Source: Streptomyces sp. NBC_00358
GTDB lineage: Bacteria > Actinomycetota > Actinomycetes > Streptomycetales > Streptomycetaceae
Direction: 5' to 3'
Assembly: GCF_036099295.1 (NCBI RefSeq)
Contig: NZ_CP107976.1
Span: 6,448,001-6,512,000 of the forward strand
Length of the DNA: 64,000 bases
Of the stretch, positions 26,927-34,802 are shown in pieces (within the stretch, counting starts at the first letter, position 1; each line of letters begins with the position of its first letter). The notes below the pieces were generated by a model, which had not been told where the DNA came from, searched no databases, and saw only the letters and a list, made by a program, of their open reading frames with translations. The position numbers were made by a program, and so were the translations under genes.

Positions 26927-27814
26927 ATGTCCACAGGCGTGATCATCGCTCTGATCGTCATTGTGGCGGCCGTTGCCGTTGTCGCGGCCGCCCTGACCCT
27001 CTTCGCCCGAAGGCCGCCGGGCGGGCGCACTCTGCGGCGGCGCTTCGGACCGGAGTACGACCGGACCGTCGCCCGGCACGACGGCGACACCCAGGCCGCC
27101 GAACGCGAGCTCACCGAACGGGTGAAGCGGCACGGCGAATTGCGCGAGCAGCCGCTCGAACCCGCGGCCAGGGAACGGTACTCGGCCGGCTGGACGGCCG
27201 CCCAGGAACACTTCGTCGACTCGCCCCAGGAAGCGGTGGCCGAGGCGGACCGACTGCTCGGCGAACTCGCCGGAGCCCGCGGGTTCCCCGACGAGGGCCG
27301 TTACGAGGAGCAGGTCTCCGCGCTCTCCGTCCACCACGGACACCACGTCCACGGCTACCGGCAGGTGCACCGCGCCGCGCTGGCCCGTACCGGCGGAGGC
27401 CAGAACGGCGGCGTCGACACCGAGCAGATGCGCGAGGCCATGCTGGAGGCCCGCGCCCTCTTCGACGACCTGCTGACCCCGACCCGCCAGGACAGCTCGC
27501 CCGGCCACGTGCGCGACACGGACGACGTGAGCGAGCCCCCGGTGGCCCGCCCGGAGCGCGCCAGGCGGTTCGGCATGACCAAGGACGCCCGGCGCACCGA
27601 GCCCGCGGAGACGGCAGCGGCGACGCGGACGGCGGACACGACGGACACGGCGGACACGACGGACGGCGTCGAGCGCGCACGGCTCGCACAGAGCACCGAG
27701 AGCGGCGGGCGCACCCAGCGCGTCGAGAACACCGAGAATTCCGAGAACTCCACCCCCGACACTCGCTCCCACTCGCCCTGGTCCTTCACCAGGCGCCAGG
27801 CGAAGGGGAGTTGA
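26927..27814 (+). CDS. Single-pass membrane protein sharing a domain with its downstream neighbour
   Basis: ATG 26927 has GGAAGG upstream. One N-terminal membrane segment (GVIIALIVIVAAVAVVAAAL) is followed by a cytoplasmic domain with EHFVDSPQEAVAEADRLLGE and a His-rich stretch (SVHHGHHVHGYRQVH), then a disordered Thr/Asp/Glu-rich tail (TADTTDTADTTD). The FVDSPQEAVAEADRLLGELAG segment reappears in the next gene as FVDGPQAAVEEADQVLEELAG. I do not know a function; similar Streptomyces proteins are hypothetical. Confidence 0.8.
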   Translation: MSTGVIIALIVIVAAVAVVAAALTLFARRPPGGRTLRRRFGPEYDRTVARHDGDTQAAERELTERVKRHGELREQPLEPAARERYSAGWTAAQEHFVDSPQEAVAEADRLLGELAGARGFPDEGRYEEQVSALSVHHGHHVHGYRQVHRAALARTGGGQNGGVDTEQMREAMLEARALFDDLLTPTRQDSSPGHVRDTDDVSEPPVARPERARRFGMTKDARRTEPAETAAATRTADTTDTADTTDGVERARLAQSTESGGRTQRVENTENSENSTPDTRSHSPWSFTRRQAKGS

Positions 27815-27828
27815 AGAAGGTGAGTGCC

Positions 27829-28623
27829 ATGAAGTCAGACCAGGATCCTGAGCGCGACCCGTCCCGCGAGGCCGCGTCCCGCGAGGCCGCCGGCGTGAAA
27901 GGCCGTGTGACCCCGGTACCCGCCGAGCGCTCCCCGGACGACCGGGCGAGCGGGAACCGGGAGGAGACCGAGGAAGTGTCGCGCCGCGAGGCCCTGAAGG
28001 GCCAGGTCGATCCCGCGTCCGCCGAGCCCGCCCCGGGCGACCGGGCCGGGAACAGCGACGGCACGGCGGTCCGGCCCGCAGCCCCGGCCGTCACGACGGG
28101 CCTCGGAACGAAGGGTGTTGACGCCGACGAGGGCCCGGCCAGGGATGCCGCGCGCGGCGACCGTACGGGGCGTACCGGCGTCGGCGCCGCACCCCGCACG
28201 TCCGACGACCCCGGGCCGCGTCCCGTGCCCCGTCACACCGGAGGAGCGCCCGCCAAGAGCGATCCGACGGACGGCGAGCGCCGCGCGAACACGAACACGG
28301 GTACTGGTACTGGTACGGGTACCGAAGATACTGCCGGGCGGGACGGGTTGCTGCCGCTGGACGCGTACGACAAGTTCTCGCTGCGGATGCGGCACGCGGT
28401 CGGCGGGTTCGTCGACGGTCCGCAGGCCGCGGTGGAGGAGGCCGACCAGGTACTGGAAGAGCTCGCGGGCCGGTTCACGGAAGCCGTGACCCGTCGGCGG
28501 CGCGATCTGCGTACGTCCTGGCAGTCCGGTGGTGAGGGCAAGGCGAAGGACTCCGACACGGAGCAGCTCCGGCTCGCCCTGCGGGACTACCGCGAGATGA
28601 CCGAGCGGCTCCTGCGGATCTGA
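27829..28623 (+). CDS. Soluble acidic protein with the same C-terminal domain
   Basis: ATG 27829 with AAGAAGG at 27814-27820 is the preferred start; GTG 27820 is possible. The first 170 residues are low-complexity (charged, Pro/Gly/Ala, with TGTGTGTGT), likely disordered. The last 80 residues form a helical domain: DKFSLRMRHAVGGFVDGPQA, AVEEADQVLEELAGRFTEAV and ALRDYREMTERLLRI. It resembles the mid-domain of the preceding membrane protein, so the two probably form a related pair. A 16-bp stem terminator follows. Confidence 0.8.
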   Translation: MKSDQDPERDPSREAASREAAGVKGRVTPVPAERSPDDRASGNREETEEVSRREALKGQVDPASAEPAPGDRAGNSDGTAVRPAAPAVTTGLGTKGVDADEGPARDAARGDRTGRTGVGAAPRTSDDPGPRPVPRHTGGAPAKSDPTDGERRANTNTGTGTGTGTEDTAGRDGLLPLDAYDKFSLRMRHAVGGFVDGPQAAVEEADQVLEELAGRFTEAVTRRRRDLRTSWQSGGEGKAKDSDTEQLRLALRDYREMTERLLRI

Positions 28624-28629
28624 GCCCGC

Positions 28630-28677
28630 TCGGACACCTCCCGAACGAGGTGATCGGACACCTTCCGTATGAGGTGA
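28630..28677. repeat. Two tandem 24-bp palindromic units
   Basis: Units 28630-28653 and 28654-28677 agree at 21 of 24 positions, and each contains CACCT-N8-AGGTG. They sit directly between the stop codon and the large terminator hairpin. Confidence 0.7.
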
Positions 28678-28714
28678 GGCCGCGTCCCGGACCATGCCCC
28701 GGGACGCGGCCTCA
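28675..28714 (+). terminator. Strong terminator hairpin
   Basis: TGAGGCCGCGTCCCGG (28675-28690) pairs perfectly with its complement at 28699-28714 across an 8-nt loop. It ends the transcript of the two paired genes and may also serve the convergent DUF1992 gene. Confidence 0.85.
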
Positions 28715-28872
28715 CGGCGTGCGTGCGGCCTCACGCGCTTCGAGTCGCCGCACGGGCTTGTCGCGGGCTCCACACGGTGTCGTACGGGCCGTCGAGTCCG
28801 TGCGCGGTCGCGCGGTTCGTGCCGCGGAATCGGGCCGGACTCCGTCCGGCGTTCCCGTGGTTCCCCGCGGCC

Positions 28873-29328
28873 TCACGCGGCTCCGTTGCCTGTCTGCCCC
28901 TCGGGATGACCGCCGCCGACCCCCCGGGCCTCGCGCGCGGCGTGCCAGTCCCGCACGATCTTCTCCACGTCGTACGGCTTGAGCCCGAGGGGAGGCCCCG
29001 GCGGTGGCTTGAACATCATTTCGCGGATCTTGGCGTTGATGTCCTCGACGATCCGCCGCACCGTCCGCTCCGAGGGGGCCGCGGAGGCGGCCGCGAGGGC
29101 GTCCTCCGCCTCCTTGCGCAGGGCGAGCGAGGGCGGCAGGACCGACAGCCCCTCACGGGCCATCTTCCGTTTGATCCACCAGAGTTCGTCGTACGGGGTG
29201 TCGGTGATCTCCGGCAGCGGCTTGCCCGCCCCGGGGAGCTCCGTGAACTCGCCGCGGGCCTCCGCGTCGTGGATCTGTCTGTCGACCCAGGACTCGAAGC
29301 TGACGCCGGGTGGCTTGCGCTCGGTCAT
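28873..29328 (-). CDS. DUF1992 (DnaJ homologue subfamily C member 28-like) protein
   Basis: ATG 29328 gives MTERKPPGVSFESWVDRQI. The DUF1992 core is clear: DRQIHDAEARGEFTELPGAG, KPLPE and WWIKRKMAREGLSVLPPSL, then a helical end. There is no J domain. Length 151 is typical of bacterial members, whose role is unknown. It is divergent from the FHA-like gene. Confidence 0.9.
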   Translation of the reverse strand: MTERKPPGVSFESWVDRQIHDAEARGEFTELPGAGKPLPEITDTPYDELWWIKRKMAREGLSVLPPSLALRKEAEDALAAASAAPSERTVRRIVEDINAKIREMMFKPPPGPPLGLKPYDVEKIVRDWHAAREARGVGGGHPEGQTGNGAA

Positions 29329-29447
29329 GCGTCCATTGTGCCGGACGTCACACAGCGAGGGGAAAGGTCGAATTATCATGCGGCGTCGGCGGGGCAACCA
29401 CGTTCCCCGCCAGGACAATTGGACCAGCACCTCACGAAGGAGCGCGC

Positions 29448-29843
29448 GTGCTCGAACTCACCATGGCCTCGGTGTCCGGAGCGGACGCCGGTGCGACGGC
29501 CGGGATGCACATGGCCGACGCGCCGAGCGACCCCGGGGCCATGCTGCGGGTGGGCAGGGACCGGGCCGTGTGCCGTCTCTCGACCCCCGACGACTGGCTG
29601 TTCGTGTCCCGCGTCCACCTGGAGTTCCTGTGCGGCCCGGACGGCTCCTGGCAGGTCACCTGGCTTCGGGGCTCCCACGCGGAGCCGTCCTCCGAGGTCG
29701 TGCTCATCCTCGCGGGGCTGCCGTCCCAGCCGTTTCCGTACGGTGGGACGGCCAAGCTCCCGTCGGGAGGCTCCGGCGAGATCGTCATCCAGGACCGCAC
29801 CGGCCCCCGCACCGTGAACGTGGGCTTCTATCACGAGGCCTAG
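29448..29843 (+). CDS. FHA-like domain protein
   Basis: GTG 29448 has GAAGGA upstream and yields a 131-residue protein. Residues 30-90 resemble a forkhead-associated domain: MLRVGRDRAVCRLS (the GR turn), LFVSRVHLEFLCGPDGSW (the SRxH motif) and VTWLRGSHAEPSSEVVLIL, where the usual Asn of the phosphopeptide site is not obvious. FHA domains bind phosphothreonine peptides, so this may be a small partner of a Ser/Thr kinase, though no kinase is nearby. Confidence 0.7.
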   Translation: MLELTMASVSGADAGATAGMHMADAPSDPGAMLRVGRDRAVCRLSTPDDWLFVSRVHLEFLCGPDGSWQVTWLRGSHAEPSSEVVLILAGLPSQPFPYGGTAKLPSGGSGEIVIQDRTGPRTVNVGFYHEA

Positions 29844-29959
29844 ACGTTTCGCCCCGTGAGGCCGGAGGCGGGGCAGGCGGGAGCCATGGGCCGACGGGCG
29901 CCGAGTCACCGGCGGCCGCACGACCGGGCGGCCGCCCGACCGGCGGGCGGGGCGGGTGA

Positions 29960-30631
29960 TCAGGCCCGCACGCGTGCCAGCGCGAACCCGTCGTATCCCT
30001 TGCTGCCCACCGTCTGCACCGCCGTGCCTTCCAACTTCGGGTGCGAGGCGATCAGTTCGAGTGCCGCCCGGGTGCCCCGCACGCCCGGGTCGGTGCTCGC
30101 CCCGTCGGCGACCGCTCCGCCGCGGACGACGTTGTCGAGCACGATCACGCTGCCGGGCCGGGTGAGCCGGACCGCCCACTCGATGTAGTGGGCGTTGTTC
30201 ACCTTGTCCGCGTCGACGAAGACGAAGTCGAACGGCTCGGGCCGCTCGTCGGCCAGCTTCGACAGCGACTCCAGGGCGGGGCCCACCCGCACCTCGGCGA
30301 CCTTGTCGAGGCCGGCCCGTGCGAGGTTGGCGCGTGCTACCTCGGCGTGCCGGGGGTCGTACTCCAGGGTGATCAGCCGCCCGTCCGCGGGCAGGGCGCG
30401 GCCCAGCCAGATCGTGCTGTAGCCGCCGAGCGTGCCGATCTCCAGGATGCGGCGGGCGCCCTGGATCTCGGCGAGCAGCCGGAGCAGCTTGCCCTGGTTC
30501 GGCGCCACGTTGATCCGCGGCAGTCCGGCCGCGTCGCTGTCGCGCAGCGCGGCGGTCAGGATCTCGTCGGCGGGGGCCAGGAGGTTGGTGAAGTGGTCGT
30601 CGACGTCGTTCCAGAGCTGCGACTCGCTCAT
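29960..30631 (-). CDS. SAM-dependent O-methyltransferase (family 3, catechol type)
   Basis: The 223-residue protein shows the AdoMet motif ILEIGTLGGYSTIWLGRAL, the acidic loop LITLEYDPRHAEVARANL, and DFVFVDADKVNNAHYIEW, where the Asp and neighbouring Asn/Asp bind a divalent metal in catechol and caffeoyl-CoA methyltransferases. The substrate is unknown but probably a small diphenol or similar compound. A GAAAGG ribosome site lies upstream, together with a small palindrome, TTAG-ATGCG-CTAA (30656-30668). Confidence 0.92.
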   Translation of the reverse strand: MSESQLWNDVDDHFTNLLAPADEILTAALRDSDAAGLPRINVAPNQGKLLRLLAEIQGARRILEIGTLGGYSTIWLGRALPADGRLITLEYDPRHAEVARANLARAGLDKVAEVRVGPALESLSKLADERPEPFDFVFVDADKVNNAHYIEWAVRLTRPGSVIVLDNVVRGGAVADGASTDPGVRGTRAALELIASHPKLEGTAVQTVGSKGYDGFALARVRA

Positions 30632-30790
30632 GCACCGGGCCTTTCATATGCCTAGTTAGATGCGCTAAGGACTTCCGGGGACGAACCTATCCGCCGACGC
30701 CCGCGCGTGCCAGCGCGATGCGCGCCGCGCGGGTCCGCGCCGGACCTGGCTTCCGGGCGGACCGCGCCAGGGCGCGGGGAACGCGCGACG

Positions 30791-32191
30791 TCAGCGGCGC
30801 GCGGGTTCCACGGCGGGCGCGGAACCCGGGAGCGGCCGGCCGGCGGACTCCGTCATGAACCAGACGGCCACGCCACCGATGACGGCCGCGGCCATCATGT
30901 AGTAGGCGGGCATCATCATGTTCCCGGTCGCGCCGACGAGGGCCGTGACCACCAGGGGGGTCGTGCCGCCGAAGAGCGAGACGGAGACGTTGAAGCCGAT
31001 GGAGAGCGAGCCGTAGCGGACCCGCGTCGGGAAGAGGGCCGGGAGCGCGGCGGGCATCGCGGCGGTGAAGCAGACCAGCAGCAGGCCGAGGGCGCCCATG
31101 CCGAGCGCGACGGCGAGCAGACCGCCCTGGCGGATCAGCAGCAGCGCCGGGACGGACAGGGCGAGGAAGCCCGCGCAGCCCGCGGCGATGACCGGGCGGC
31201 GGCCGATCCGGTCGCTCAGGGCGCCCGCGAAGGGCTGCACGACCATCATCAGCGCCATCACGCCGAGGACCACGAGCAGACCGTGCGTCTCGTCGTACTT
31301 GAGCTCACTGGTCAGATAGCTCGGCATGTAGGACAGCAGCATGTAGTCGGTGACGTTGAAGACCAGCACCAGGCCCATGCACAGCAGCAGGGTGCGCCAC
31401 TGGCCGGCGATCATCTCGCGCAGCGGCACCTTGGGGCGGTCGGCCTCCGCCTTCTCCAGCTCCGCGGCGAACGCCGGGGTCTCCTCCAGGCGCATCCGCA
31501 GGTAGAGGCCGATGATGCCCATCGGACCGGCGATCAGGAACGGGACGCGCCAGCCCCAGGAGAGCAGGTCGTCCGTGGAGAGCAGGGCGGTCATGAGGGT
31601 CACCAGACCCGCGCCGCCGATGTATCCGGCCAGCGTGCCGAACTCCAGCCAGCTCCCGAAGAAGCCGCGCCGCTTGTCCGGCGCGTACTCGGCGATGAAG
31701 GTCGAGGCCCCCGCGTACTCGCCGCCGGTGGAGAAGCCCTGCACCAGCCGGGCCGCGAGCAGCAGGATCGGAGCGCCGACCCCGATCGTGGCGTACGACG
31801 GGATCAGGCCGATCGCGAAGGTGCCCGCCGCCATCATGATCATGGTGATCGCGAGGACCTTCTGGCGGCCGATCCGGTCGCCGAGCGGGCCGAAGACCAT
31901 GCCGCCGAGCGGGCGGACGAGGAAGGCCGCGGCGAAGGCGCCGAAGGTCGAGAGCAGTTGGGCGGTCGGATTGCCCGAGGGGAAGAAGACCTTCCCCAGG
32001 GTCACCGCGATGTAGCTGTAGACACCGAAGTCGAACCATTCCATCGCGTTGCCGAGCGCCGCCGCCTTCACGGCGCGCCGGACGAGCGCGGGGTCGATGA
32101 CGGTGGCCTCCTGCGGGGCCGCCGGGCGGGCGGGGGCCGGGACGGGTGCGGCCGGGGCTGTCGGGATCGCGGTCGGGGTCGGGGTCGGCAA
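30791..32191 (-). CDS. ProP-like MFS metabolite:H+ symporter
   Basis: The start is TTG 32191, with GAGGAAGG upstream. After a Pro/Ala/Thr-rich N terminus the protein matches the metabolite:H+ symporter group: GNAMEWFDFGVYSYIAVTLG in helix 1, GGMVFGPLGDRIGRQKVLAI (motif A), LVQGFSTGGEYAGASTFIAE and GALSDRIGRRPVIAAG (second-half motif A). ProP takes up proline and betaines, while relatives use dicarboxylates; the substrate is inferred only to family level. Length 466 is normal. Confidence 0.9.
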   Translation of the reverse strand: MPTPTPTAIPTAPAAPVPAPARPAAPQEATVIDPALVRRAVKAAALGNAMEWFDFGVYSYIAVTLGKVFFPSGNPTAQLLSTFGAFAAAFLVRPLGGMVFGPLGDRIGRQKVLAITMIMMAAGTFAIGLIPSYATIGVGAPILLLAARLVQGFSTGGEYAGASTFIAEYAPDKRRGFFGSWLEFGTLAGYIGGAGLVTLMTALLSTDDLLSWGWRVPFLIAGPMGIIGLYLRMRLEETPAFAAELEKAEADRPKVPLREMIAGQWRTLLLCMGLVLVFNVTDYMLLSYMPSYLTSELKYDETHGLLVVLGVMALMMVVQPFAGALSDRIGRRPVIAAGCAGFLALSVPALLLIRQGGLLAVALGMGALGLLLVCFTAAMPAALPALFPTRVRYGSLSIGFNVSVSLFGGTTPLVVTALVGATGNMMMPAYYMMAAAVIGGVAVWFMTESAGRPLPGSAPAVEPARR

Positions 32192-32249
32192 GGGCCTTCC
32201 TCTCGTCGGGGACAGGGACGGGTCCGCCCGGAAGCGGACCGGTGGCCCG

Positions 32250-32312
32250 CCCGGAGGCGGACCTGGCTCGCCCGGAGGCGGACCTGGCTCGCCCGGAGGC
32301 GGACCTGGCTCG
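32250..32312. repeat. Three perfect 21-bp tandem repeats
   Basis: CCCGGAGGCGGACCTGGCTC plus G repeats at 32250, 32271 and 32292, with a degenerate fourth copy before it. The array lies in the 462-bp gene-free spacer, within what would be the 5' leader or promoter of the minus-strand ProP-like gene. The rest of the spacer (32313-32653) shows no gene. Confidence 0.9.
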
Positions 32313-32653
32313 CCGGGGCGGGCCGAAAAGCGACCTTAGGACGGTTCGTCCCCGTCACGTGTGGTGTGCGGGCGGCGGCACAGCGCACATAAAGGCGGCG
32401 TACGCAGGCGTGACGGAGTGGCCCGGACCCTCGTTCCGGAGGGGTGTCTGTGATCCATGTCGCGAGGCCGGAAGGGAACCGGACCCTTCCCGGACTATCG
32501 TCATTCGGACAAAACGGAGGCGGACGTCAGGTGAAGCGGGGGTTTCCCGCGTCCCTCGACGGGGTGGTGTGCGCCCCATAGGGTCCTGATATGGACTGAC
32601 GTATGGGATGTACGGAACACACAAGGATCAATGGGGCGGGAGGCCGACAGGGC

Positions 32654-34702
32654 GTGACGAACGTGGAGCACGGCGGACGAGCGGGTAACGCTTTCGTGGG
32701 GGCGGCGCAGACCACGAGAGCACGGCTGGGCGCACTCCGTATCGGGCTCTGGGCGATCGCCGCGATACTCGCCGTACGCCAGGTGGCCGCCGTCCTCAGT
32801 ACGCCCAAGGCGGACCGGCTGACGGATCTGGAGACCTGGGTCGGCCCCAACGGCGTACTGCATGTGAAGGGCTCGCTGTACGACTCGACGCGGTTCACCG
32901 GCACCCCGTTCGGCGGACTCGTCCTCAAACCCCTCACCCGGGCGGCCGAACAGGCCCTCGGCTGGGGCTGGACCTTCGGCACCCTGCTGCTGGTCGTCGC
33001 CCTCGGCCTGATCGCGGCCCGCGCCCTGCCGCCCCCCGTCAGTCGGCGTACGTCGCTGCTCGCGGCGCCCGTCGCCATCAGCCTGCTGATGCTGTCGCTC
33101 CCCGTGCGCAACGCCCTCTACCTCGGTCAGACCAGTATCATCCCGGTCCTGCTGGTCCTGCTCGGCTGTTTCACCGTCCGTGGGGAGCGTGCCTGCGGGG
33201 TCCTCATCGGGTTCGCGGCGGCGCTCCAGCCGACGGTGCTGCTCTTCGCGCCGCTGCTCTGGTTCACCGGGCGCCGCCGTGCCGCCGCGTCCACCGTGAC
33301 CGCCTTCGCGGCCCTCGCCGGGCTGGCCTGGGCCGTGATGCCGCACGACTCGAACACCTACTGGGTGCACCATCTGGCGGGTGTCGGCCTCGGCAAGGAC
33401 GCCGACGACCTCGCCAACCAGTCGCTGCACGGCGCGCTGCTTCGGTTCGGCCTCAGCGGGCCGCTGGAGATCGGCCTCTTCCTGGCGCTCGGCGCGGCCG
33501 TCGCCTTCGTGGGACTCCGGCGTGCGGTGCGCTACGCGCGTGACGGGCAACTGCTCCTCGCCGTGGCGATGACGGGCTGCGTCGCCGTCGTCGTCTCGCC
33601 CACCAGTTGGCAGCACCAACTGCTGTGGGTGCTGCTCGCGGTCGTCGGCCGGGTCGGCCGGAAGACCGCGGACCGCCGCGTGTGGCCCGTCGCCGTCCTC
33701 CTCGTCGTGACGTTGCCGGCCAAGATGCTGCTGCCGGACATGCCGGCGCTCCACCCGCTGCGCGACAACGCGGCGCTGATCGCGGCGCTGGCCGCCGCCA
33801 CCGCCGTCCCGTTCCTGTCGCGCACCTCCGAGTTCTACCGGGCCCCGATCCCCACCGCCTACGCGGCGCCGGTCCCCACCCGGTGGAACCGGTTGCCGCT
33901 GCTCCCCTTCCCCGGCCGGGTCCTCACCCGTCCGAACCTGCTGCTGGAACTTCTCCTGATCCGTGTCGGCTACTCCGCCTACCAGCAGGTCAGGCTCGCA
34001 GCGACGGGAGGCACGAACGCGGGCGGCCGGGCCACCGCCGAGCACCACGGCACCCAGGTCCTCGCCATCGAGAGGTTCCTGCGCCTCGACATCGAGCACT
34101 GGGTCAACCACGCGGTGGTCGGGGTTCCCTTCCTGCGGGACTTCCTCGACTTCTACTACGAGTCCTTCCACTTCGGCGTGCCGCTCACCATCCTCGGCGT
34201 GCTCTACGTCCGCCGCCCCGCCGACTACCGCTGGGCCCGTTCCGCCCTCGGCTTCGCCACGCTGTTCGCCCTCGTCGGCTTCTGGCTCTACCCGCTCGCC
34301 CCGCCCCGGCTGATGCCGGGCCTCGGTGTCATCGACACGGTGCACGGCGTGCAGGACTTCTCCAAGCCGGACTACGGCACCCTGACCGAGCTCACCAACC
34401 AGTACGCGGCGATGCCCTCGCTGCACTTCGGCTGGTCCCTGTGGTGCGGGGTCGTCATCGTGATCCTGGCGCCCAGGTGGTGGATGAAGGCGCTGGGCCT
34501 GCTGCACCCGTTCTTCACGGTCTCCGCGATCGTGGCGACCGGCAACCACTGGGTCCTGGACGTGGCCGGCGGCGCGGCGGTGGTCGCCGCGGGCTTCGGC
34601 GTGACCTGTCTCCTCCAGGGCCCGCGGCCCCGGACCCTCATGGAACCGGTCGAGGCCGGCGCGAACGAGCCGGTCCCGGTGGCGGGCCGTACGCCGGGCT
34701 GA
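32654..34702 (+). CDS. GT87 glycosyltransferase fused to a PAP2/Aur1-type phosphatase domain
   Basis: GTG 32654 is preferred because GGGAGG lies 10 nt upstream; ATG 32603 lacks a ribosome site. Residues 1-390 are a polytopic GT-C-type (GT87) glycosyltransferase with an early loop Asp (LTDLETWVGPNG) and LPVRNALYLGQTSIIPVLL. Residues 400-660 are a second membrane domain with the PAP2 lipid-phosphatase signatures AMPSLHFGWSLW and GNHWVLDVAGGA, as in Aur1/Ipt1 inositolphosphotransferases. It likely uses polyprenyl-phosphate sugars to build a lipid-linked wall glycan. Confidence 0.88.
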   Translation: MTNVEHGGRAGNAFVGAAQTTRARLGALRIGLWAIAAILAVRQVAAVLSTPKADRLTDLETWVGPNGVLHVKGSLYDSTRFTGTPFGGLVLKPLTRAAEQALGWGWTFGTLLLVVALGLIAARALPPPVSRRTSLLAAPVAISLLMLSLPVRNALYLGQTSIIPVLLVLLGCFTVRGERACGVLIGFAAALQPTVLLFAPLLWFTGRRRAAASTVTAFAALAGLAWAVMPHDSNTYWVHHLAGVGLGKDADDLANQSLHGALLRFGLSGPLEIGLFLALGAAVAFVGLRRAVRYARDGQLLLAVAMTGCVAVVVSPTSWQHQLLWVLLAVVGRVGRKTADRRVWPVAVLLVVTLPAKMLLPDMPALHPLRDNAALIAALAAATAVPFLSRTSEFYRAPIPTAYAAPVPTRWNRLPLLPFPGRVLTRPNLLLELLLIRVGYSAYQQVRLAATGGTNAGGRATAEHHGTQVLAIERFLRLDIEHWVNHAVVGVPFLRDFLDFYYESFHFGVPLTILGVLYVRRPADYRWARSALGFATLFALVGFWLYPLAPPRLMPGLGVIDTVHGVQDFSKPDYGTLTELTNQYAAMPSLHFGWSLWCGVVIVILAPRWWMKALGLLHPFFTVSAIVATGNHWVLDVAGGAAVVAAGFGVTCLLQGPRPRTLMEPVEAGANEPVPVAGRTPG

Positions 34703-34709
34703 TCTTCGG

Positions 34710-34788
34710 GGGAGGCAGGGGTGAGCGCGGGGGGATCGCCCCTGCCTCCCTCGGGACGGGCCGACGGCGCCGGGAGGCCGTCGGCCCG
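34710..34788. terminator. Double bidirectional terminator
   Basis: Two perfect 12-bp stems sit between convergent genes: GGGAGGCAGGGG (34710-34721) with CCCCTGCCTCCC (34739-34750), and CGGGCCGACGGC (34757-34768) with GCCGTCGGCCCG (34777-34788). Confidence 0.85.
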
Positions 34789-34802
34789 AGCGTGCCGCGC
34801 CG

